The notes below the pieces were generated by a model, which was given only the letters and a program-made list of their open reading frames with translations, had not been told where the DNA came from and did no database searches. A DNA stretch of 64,000 bases, taken from contig NZ_CP059399.1 of assembly GCF_013744875.1 (NCBI RefSeq), forward strand, positions 6,820,001 through 6,884,000, read 5' to 3'. Made by a program: the position numbers and the translations under genes. The stretch is from Nocardia huaxiensis (GTDB lineage Bacteria > Actinomycetota > Actinomycetes > Mycobacteriales > Mycobacteriaceae). Shown piece after piece: positions 59,053-64,000 of this stretch (the first letter of the stretch is position 1; each line of letters starts with the position of its first letter).

Positions 59053-60483
59053 TCACGCGCGCTGCCGGTTGCGGAGCAGCACGGAGGCCACTGCGGCGGC
59101 GAGCGAGAGCAGGGCGACTGCGGCGAAGGACAGGTGATAGCCGGTAATGGGATCGGTGTCCGATGCTGTTGTGCGCGAGAGGATCACGGCTATCACCGCT
59201 ACGCCTATCGCGCCGCCTACGCGCTGGAGGATGTTGACGAAGGCGGTGGCGTCGGGGAGCTGGTCGGGGCGGACGGCGGCGTAGGCGGCCGAGACCAATG
59301 GGGTGCTCGCCAGGGCGGTGCCTACGCCTGCGGCGAACAGGAGTGGTTGCACCAGCAGGGCGTTCGCGTCGGCGGGGAGGAAGACGAACGGCAGTACGGT
59401 GATTGCCACCACGAGATTTCCGGCGACGGCCACGACGCCGCCGCCGTAGCGGTCGGTGAGGCGGCCGCCTATCGGGAGGGCGACCGCGCCGCCCGCGCCG
59501 AAGGCGATCAGGGCGAGGCCGGTGCGGATCAGGCTGGTTCCTTGCAGGACTTGGAAGTACAAGGGCAGCAGGACCATTACGCCGAACATGGATGCGCCCG
59601 CGAAGAAGCCCGCGGTGTTCGCGGCCGCGAAGACGCGGTTGGTGAACATGCCGACGTCCAGTAGCGGGCGGGTACTGCGTACTGCTCGGGCAATGAATCC
59701 GGCCAGGGCGAGCAGGCCGAGAACCATTGGCAGCCAGACCGATACAGCGGTGACGGAACCGCCGCCCTCGCCGAGCTCGGTCAGGCCGTAGACGATTGCC
59801 GCGACGCCGCCGCCGGCGAGCATCACACCGGCGATGTCCAAGCGGTGCCCGGGCGTTCCCGGACCCAGTGGCAGGTAGCGCAGGCCGAGACCGAAACCGA
59901 TGATTCCCAACGGGATATTGATGAGGAACAGCCACTGCCAGCTCCAGTGGGCGAGCATCAGGCCGCCGATGGTCGGGCCGAGGGCCGGTGCGCCGACCAC
60001 CGCGACGCCGACCACACCCATGACGCGGCCCATGCGCTGTGGTCCGGCGGCTTGACCGAGCAGGGTCTGACCGGCCGGGATCATGACGCCCGCCGCGAGT
60101 CCTTGCAGAATCCGCAGGGCGATAAGCCAATTCGCGGTGTCGGCGAGGGCGCAGGCAGCCGAGATGACGGTGAAGGCGGCCAAGGCCGTCAACCAGAGCC
60201 GCCCCACGCCCACGCGGCGCGCGAGCCATCCGCAGACGGTGAGCGAAACCCCCAGGGCGAGAAGGTATCCGCTGGCCACCCACTGCATGGTGGCGAGCGG
60301 TGCGTGCAGGTCGGCGCCGATGGTGTGCAGGCCGATATTGATCAGCGAGGTGTCGAGCATCCCCATGATCGCGCCGAAGACGACGACGAAGGCGGTGCGC
60401 CAGACATGGGCGGGAATCTTGCCGGAATCGACGGGAGGCGCCAGATCGGCGGGATCGGTGTTGTCCGTGCGCGTTTGCGTCAT
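59053..60483 (-). CDS. DHA2-type MFS multidrug transporter
   Basis: A 476-residue major-facilitator exporter of the 14-helix EmrB/QacA class. The N-terminus has the signature FGAIMGMLDTSLINIGLHTIG and WVASGYLLALGVSL; LARRVGVGRLW follows as a motif A variant, and the C-terminal half repeats the pattern (LPIGGRLTDRYGGG). It pumps drugs or metabolites out using the proton gradient. A marR gene is divergent from it, and two matching operators lie between them. Confidence 0.93.
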   Translation of the reverse strand: MTQTRTDNTDPADLAPPVDSGKIPAHVWRTAFVVVFGAIMGMLDTSLINIGLHTIGADLHAPLATMQWVASGYLLALGVSLTVCGWLARRVGVGRLWLTALAAFTVISAACALADTANWLIALRILQGLAAGVMIPAGQTLLGQAAGPQRMGRVMGVVGVAVVGAPALGPTIGGLMLAHWSWQWLFLINIPLGIIGFGLGLRYLPLGPGTPGHRLDIAGVMLAGGGVAAIVYGLTELGEGGGSVTAVSVWLPMVLGLLALAGFIARAVRSTRPLLDVGMFTNRVFAAANTAGFFAGASMFGVMVLLPLYFQVLQGTSLIRTGLALIAFGAGGAVALPIGGRLTDRYGGGVVAVAGNLVVAITVLPFVFLPADANALLVQPLLFAAGVGTALASTPLVSAAYAAVRPDQLPDATAFVNILQRVGGAIGVAVIAVILSRTTASDTDPITGYHLSFAAVALLSLAAAVASVLLRNRQRA

Positions 60484-60515
60484 CGGACCTCTCCTTCAGT
60501 TGTCAGTTCAGTTTT

Positions 60516-60530
60516 GATGAGCAGCTCAAT
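60516..60530. promoter_or_regulatory. MarR operator, copy 1 (MFS side)
   Basis: GATGAGCAGCTCAAT contains the perfect dyad TGAGC-A-GCTCA. It matches copy 2 at 60548 in 11 of 15 positions. It lies 33 bases from the exporter start codon. Confidence 0.6.
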
Positions 60531-60547
60531 TGCAGAGCCTAACAACC

Positions 60548-60562
60548 GTTGAGCGACTCAAC
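60548..60562. promoter_or_regulatory. MarR operator, copy 2 (marR side)
   Basis: GTTGAG - CGA - CTCAAC, a perfect dyad 32 bases (three helical turns) from copy 1. It ends just before the TAGGAT -10 (60569-60574) of the marR gene. Confidence 0.7.
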
Positions 60563-60580
60563 AATAGGTAGGATCGGGAG

Positions 60581-61030
60581 GTGACCGACGACCCGCAGCC
60601 CCTCGACGACCACTTCCACCCCCGAGGACTGCTGCGCTACCCGATCTACGCGCTCGGAAAGCTGCACAAGGCGATGCACGCCGAACTCGGCACGCCGCTG
60701 CGCGAGCACTGGGTGCTCACCTATCTGGCCGAGCGCAGCGATATCTCGCAGCAGGAGATGGCACACGCCATGGGCATCGATCGCAGCGAGGTGGTGCGGC
60801 TGATCGACAGCCTGGAGAAGGCCGGTCAGGTCACCCGCACCCGCGATCCGCACGATCGGCGCAAGTATCAGCTGGCCATCACCGCGGCCGGGGAGCGCGA
60901 GCGGGTGCGGACCGAGGCCCGCATCGACGAGGCCACCGATCTGCTCATGGCCCGGCTCACCCCCGCCGAACGCGAAACCCTGCACCGGCTCTCGCTCAAG
61001 GCGCTCGGCTTCGACGCCGACGGACTCTGA
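60581..61030 (+). CDS. MarR family transcriptional regulator
   Basis: A 149-residue MarR repressor. The winged helix (about 55-115; ISQQEMAHAMGIDRSEVVRLIDSLEKAG, DPHDRRKYQL with the wing) and dimerisation helices are intact. TAGGAT lies exactly 6 bases before the GTG, so the message is probably leaderless. It is divergent from the MFS exporter, and their shared gap holds two copies of one dyad. Autoregulation plus control of drug efflux is expected. Confidence 0.93.
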   Translation: MTDDPQPLDDHFHPRGLLRYPIYALGKLHKAMHAELGTPLREHWVLTYLAERSDISQQEMAHAMGIDRSEVVRLIDSLEKAGQVTRTRDPHDRRKYQLAITAAGERERVRTEARIDEATDLLMARLTPAERETLHRLSLKALGFDADGL

Positions 61031-61060
61031 AACCTCCCAGAAACCGAACCACCGAGTCTG

Positions 61061-61077
61061 AAACCGGGCGACGGTTT
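61061..61077. promoter_or_regulatory. Dyad upstream of the GntR gene
   Basis: AAACCG - GGCGA - CGGTTT: perfect 6-base arms, 11 bases before the ATG at 61089. Two further GAAACC copies lie upstream (about 61029 and 61040). It is a possible self-binding site of the GntR protein. Confidence 0.45.
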
Positions 61078-61088
61078 ACGGTGGTCCG

Positions 61089-61823
61089 ATGCCGTCTCGA
61101 CCACGCCTGCCGCGATTGCCGCAGCTCACTCCCCCGCTGGACGCCAAGCGCGGGTACTCGCAGCACGAGATTCTCGCGGAACTGCGCAGGCTGATTCTGG
61201 AGGGAAATCTCCCGCCGGGCGGCGGGCTACCACTGGGCGAACTGGCCCGGCAGTTCACGGTCAGCGCGATCCCGGTGCGGGAATCGCTCCAGGTGCTCAT
61301 CGGCGAGGGCCTGGTCGAGCATCGGCCCAACTTCGGCTACCAGGTCACCCTGCTCACCGCCGCTGAGCTGCGGGAACTGTATGTGGTCCGGGAGAGCCTG
61401 GAATCCGCGGCGCTGGCGGCGGCCGTGCACCGGGCCACCGAGGAGGATCATCGGATCGCGGTCGAAACCCATGCGCGGCTCGAGCGCGCGGTGCTCACCG
61501 AGAACGCGGTGGCCTATCACCGCGAGACCCGCAATTTCCATCTCGCCCTGGTGCGGCCGTCCGGCATGCCGCGCGTGGTGCACATGCTCGAATACGCCTG
61601 GAACATCACCGAACCGGTGCAGCCCATGGTGCACGCCAGCACCAGCGACCGGGTGATCCTGCAGGCCGATCACAGCCGGCAGCTGGCGGCCTTCCTGGCC
61701 CGTGATGCCGACGCGTTGCTGGCGGCCGCCGACGAGCATCACGCGCGGCTCAACGGAGTAGTGTCGAAGCTGCCCACCGACACCGGATTGTTCGCCGATC
61801 CGGGCCGGTCAGAAGATATATAG
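61089..61823 (+). CDS. GntR/FCD family transcriptional regulator
   Basis: A 244-residue FadR-type regulator. The winged helix (about 25-90; GLPLGELARQFTVSAIPVRESLQVLIGEGLVE) is followed by an all-helical FCD ligand domain with metal-binding-type residues (HARLERAV, RNFHLALVR, DHSRQLAAF). It precedes a hydantoin/allantoin-type permease and racemase on the same strand, which it most likely controls in response to a pathway acid or purine breakdown product. Confidence 0.9.
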   Translation: MPSRPRLPRLPQLTPPLDAKRGYSQHEILAELRRLILEGNLPPGGGLPLGELARQFTVSAIPVRESLQVLIGEGLVEHRPNFGYQVTLLTAAELRELYVVRESLESAALAAAVHRATEEDHRIAVETHARLERAVLTENAVAYHRETRNFHLALVRPSGMPRVVHMLEYAWNITEPVQPMVHASTSDRVILQADHSRQLAAFLARDADALLAAADEHHARLNGVVSKLPTDTGLFADPGRSEDI

Positions 61824-61872
61824 TTCCGGAAATACCCGGGCAATACCCGCTCGATAGGTTCTCGCACACCTC

Positions 61873-61889
61873 GTCCCGAAGGTCGGGAC
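61873..61889 (+). promoter_or_regulatory. Leader dyad/hairpin before the permease
   Basis: GTCCCGA - AGG - TCGGGAC: perfect 7-base arms, 13 bases upstream of the permease start. TATATA at 61817 may be the -10. The site could be an operator or a leader hairpin. Confidence 0.5.
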
Positions 61890-61902
61890 CTCATGAGATC
61901 GG

Positions 61903-63441
61903 ATGTGCGACATGCCCGAAACAGTTGCGCCGCCGTCGCCCGGTGCAGTCACCGAAGCGGTGCCACTCCCGGCGGGGCCACCCGCGCCGGCCTACGATCC
62001 CCGCCTCACCAATGAAGACCTCGCGCCCCTGAAACAGCAGACCTGGGGCACCTACAACATTTTCGCGTTCTGGATGTCGGACGTGCACAGCGTCGGCGGA
62101 TACGTGACCGCCGGCAGCCTGTTCGCCCTCGGATTGCACAGCTGGCAGGTGCTGGTGGCGCTGGTTGTCGGCATCACCATCGTGTACGGGCTGTGCAACC
62201 TGGTCGCCAAGCCCAGCCAGGTGACCGGAGTGCCCTATCCGGTCATGTGCCGCAGCTCGTTCGGCGTGCTGGGCGCGAATATTCCCGCCATCATTCGCGG
62301 GCTGATCGCTGTGGCCTGGTACGGCATTCAGACCTTCCTCGCCTCGGCGGCCCTGGATGTCGTGCTGATCAAGCTGTTCCCGGGTCTGGCCCCGTACGCG
62401 GTGGTCGGCGATCACGGGTTCCTCGGACTGTCGGCACTGGGGTGGGCGTCGTTCCTGCTGCTGTGGGTGTTGCAGGCGTGCGTGTTCTGGCGCGGCATGG
62501 AATCGATTCGCAAGTTCATCGACTTCTGCGGGCCCGCCGTCTACGTGGTCATGTTCGTGCTGTGCGGCTACCTGATCTGGAAGTCCGGCTGGGACGGCAT
62601 CGATCTGAGCATGGGTCAGACGGTGACCAAGAGCGGCTGGGCGGCGGTGCCGGTCATGCTGGGCGCCATCGCGCTGGTGGTCTCGTACTTCTCCGGGCCG
62701 ATGCTGAACTTCGGTGACTTCTCCCGCTACGGGCGCAGCTTCGCGGCGGTGAAGAAGGGCAATCTGCTCGGGCTGCCGGTCAACTTCCTGGTGTTCTCGT
62801 TGCTGGTCGTGGTGACGGCGTCGCTGACCATTCCCGTGTACGGCGAACTCATCACCGATCCGGTCGCGACGGTGGCGCGCATCGACAACACCTTCGCCAT
62901 CGTGCTGGGGGCGCTGACCTTCACCATCGCCACCATCGGCATCAATATCGTCGCCAACTTCATCTCCCCGGCCTTCGACTTCTCGAATGTGAACCCGCAG
63001 AAGATCAGCTGGCGCATGGGCGGCATGATCGCGGCCGTCGGGTCCGTGGCCATCACGCCGTGGAACCTCTACAACAATCCCGATGTCATCCACTACACGC
63101 TCGAAACGCTGGGTGCGTTCATCGGGCCGCTGTTCGGTGTGCTGATCGCCGACTACTACCTGGTGCGCAAGCAGAAGGTGGTGGTGGACGATCTGTTCAG
63201 CATGTCCGAGCGCGGAATCTACTGGTACCGCAAGGGTTACAACCCGGCCGCCGTCGCCGCCACGGTGATCGGCGCGGGCGCGGCGGTGTTCCCGGTCCTG
63301 ACGTCGGGCAGCATCACCGGCATGTACACGGCCGCGCAGTACAGCTGGTTCATCGGTTGTGCGCTCGGCTTGATTCTCTACTTCCTGTTCGCTACCCGCG
63401 GACCGCTGCGCATTCCGGCGTCCGTCCTCGAAAATCGGTGA
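61903..63441 (+). CDS. NCS1 family permease (hydantoin/allantoin/cytosine type)
   Basis: A 512-residue membrane protein of the NCS1 nucleobase transporter family. It has NIFAFWMSDVHSVGGYVTAG near residue 52 (helix 1), VPYPVMCRSSFGVLGANIPA, and twelve hydrophobic helices. It resembles Mhp1 and PucI, which import hydantoins or allantoin with Na+ or H+. The racemase gene 5 bases downstream supports a hydantoin-type substrate. ATG codons at 61903 and 61912 are both possible starts. Confidence 0.9.
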   Translation: MCDMPETVAPPSPGAVTEAVPLPAGPPAPAYDPRLTNEDLAPLKQQTWGTYNIFAFWMSDVHSVGGYVTAGSLFALGLHSWQVLVALVVGITIVYGLCNLVAKPSQVTGVPYPVMCRSSFGVLGANIPAIIRGLIAVAWYGIQTFLASAALDVVLIKLFPGLAPYAVVGDHGFLGLSALGWASFLLLWVLQACVFWRGMESIRKFIDFCGPAVYVVMFVLCGYLIWKSGWDGIDLSMGQTVTKSGWAAVPVMLGAIALVVSYFSGPMLNFGDFSRYGRSFAAVKKGNLLGLPVNFLVFSLLVVVTASLTIPVYGELITDPVATVARIDNTFAIVLGALTFTIATIGINIVANFISPAFDFSNVNPQKISWRMGGMIAAVGSVAITPWNLYNNPDVIHYTLETLGAFIGPLFGVLIADYYLVRKQKVVVDDLFSMSERGIYWYRKGYNPAAVAATVIGAGAAVFPVLTSGSITGMYTAAQYSWFIGCALGLILYFLFATRGPLRIPASVLENR

Positions 63442-63446
63442 GGTCC

Positions 63447-64000
63447 ATGAGAATTCGCGTCATCAATCCGAATGCCTCGGCGTCCATGACGGCCATCGCC
63501 GAGGAATGCGCCCGCGCTGTCGCCGCGCCGGGCACCATCATCGAGGGCGCCACCAATACGATGGGGCCGCTGTCCATCGAAAGCCATTACGACGAAGCGC
63601 TTTCCGTGCCCGGACTGCTCGCGGAGATCGCGCGCGGGGAGGCCGAGGGCGTGGACGGCTATGTGATCGCGTGCTTCGGCGATCCGGGACTGGATGCGGC
63701 GCGGGAGCTGGCGCGCGGCCCGGTGATCGGCATCGCGGAGGCGGCCATGCAGGCGGCCAGTCATCTGGGGCGCGGGTTCAGCGTGGTGACCACGCTGTCG
63801 CGCACCATCGGGCGCGCGGCCGAACTGGCGGAACGCTACGGCATGGACCGGTTCTGCTTCGGACTGCACGCGTGTGAGATCCCGGTGCTGGAACTGGAGG
63901 ATCCCAAGGCGCGCACCGTGATCGCGGACGCCTGCCGGGAAGCGGTGCACGCGGACAACTCCGATGCCATCGTGCTCGGCTGCGCGGGCATGGCGGACCT
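63447..64000 (+). CDS. Hydantoin/Asp-Glu racemase family protein (C-terminus outside window)
   Basis: The first 184 codons of an aspartate/glutamate racemase superfamily enzyme, cut by the window end. RIRVINPNASASMT at the start, IACFGDPGLDAA with the first catalytic Cys, and VLGCAGMADL with the second are diagnostic of hydantoin/allantoin racemases. It would interconvert D- and L-hydantoins or allantoin for a stereospecific hydrolase, which may lie just beyond. It is coupled to the permease gene. Confidence 0.9.
   Translation, partial: MRIRVINPNASASMTAIAEECARAVAAPGTIIEGATNTMGPLSIESHYDEALSVPGLLAEIARGEAEGVDGYVIACFGDPGLDAARELARGPVIGIAEAAMQAASHLGRGFSVVTTLSRTIGRAAELAERYGMDRFCFGLHACEIPVLELEDPKARTVIADACREAVHADNSDAIVLGCAGMAD

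Overview
The window is high-G+C DNA (well over two thirds G+C by eye) from a mycolic-acid-bearing actinobacterium. Nocardia or a close relative in the Mycobacteriales is the best guess. The evidence is two secreted antigen-85-type mycolyltransferases, a furA-katG pair, an F420-type (DUF385) oxidoreductase, a PknD-like kinase, a clgR-pspA-pspM envelope-stress module, frequent GTG/TTG starts, and several genes with a -10 box only 6-8 bases before a GTG start, which suggests leaderless transcription. I see no insertion sequence, prophage, CRISPR array or rRNA.

Layout. 1-4279: a four-gene sugar (probably D-xylose) ABC import operon on the minus strand, ending in its likely ROK-family regulator (cut by the left edge), with a perfect 25-base dyad upstream of its first gene. 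4390-5647: a small membrane protein and a zinc-free quinone/alcohol oxidoreductase. 5702-11391: pgsA, cinA-type amidohydrolase, clgR, pspA, pspM and a CxxC protein on the minus strand, with an ArgA-like acetyltransferase divergent from them. 11431-22000: mixed housekeeping and accessory genes: YciI, hemerythrin, a mycolyltransferase, an AgpS-like FAD enzyme with its TetR regulator, a SlyD-like isomerase, a DUF4419 protein, an ArsR-ArsC fusion and a VOC protein. 21700-25372: a polytopic membrane protein, two tRNA genes (one structurally odd), and an XRE/DUF5753 - DUF397 pair. 25373-35657: SDR, furA-katG, chorismate mutase-like protein, a second mycolyltransferase, a cation/proton antiporter, and a Ser/Thr kinase with a beta-propeller sensor.

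35662-46595: ftsK, a REP-like palindromic element, a SARP/AfsR regulator, two small secreted proteins, RNase J and dapA. 46742-52206: an RHH/HicB-like regulator behind four phased 8-mers, a response regulator - histidine kinase - degenerate kinase operon, a flavodoxin, and an AbiEi/AbiEii type IV toxin-antitoxin pair. 52275-59006: enoyl-CoA hydratase family protein, hypothetical proteins, a DUF385-hemerythrin fusion, TetR plus a ketosteroid-dehydrogenase-like flavoprotein, and a decayed SGNH hydrolase. 59053-64000: an MFS drug exporter with a divergent MarR regulator and two matching operator dyads, then a GntR/FCD regulator, an NCS1 hydantoin/allantoin-type permease and the start of a hydantoin/Asp-Glu racemase.

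The order dapA, rnj, ftsK, argA, pgsA, clgR, pspA, pspM matches, as I remember it, the Mycobacterium tuberculosis Rv2753c-Rv2743c block. Here the same backbone has been opened by about 24 kb between ftsK and argA and about 5 kb between ftsK and rnj. The items most worth following up are the CAG-anticodon tRNA with a class I (short variable loop) body, the phased boxes before the RHH gene, the REP-like element, the DUF385-hemerythrin fusion, and the degenerate third partner of the two-component operon.
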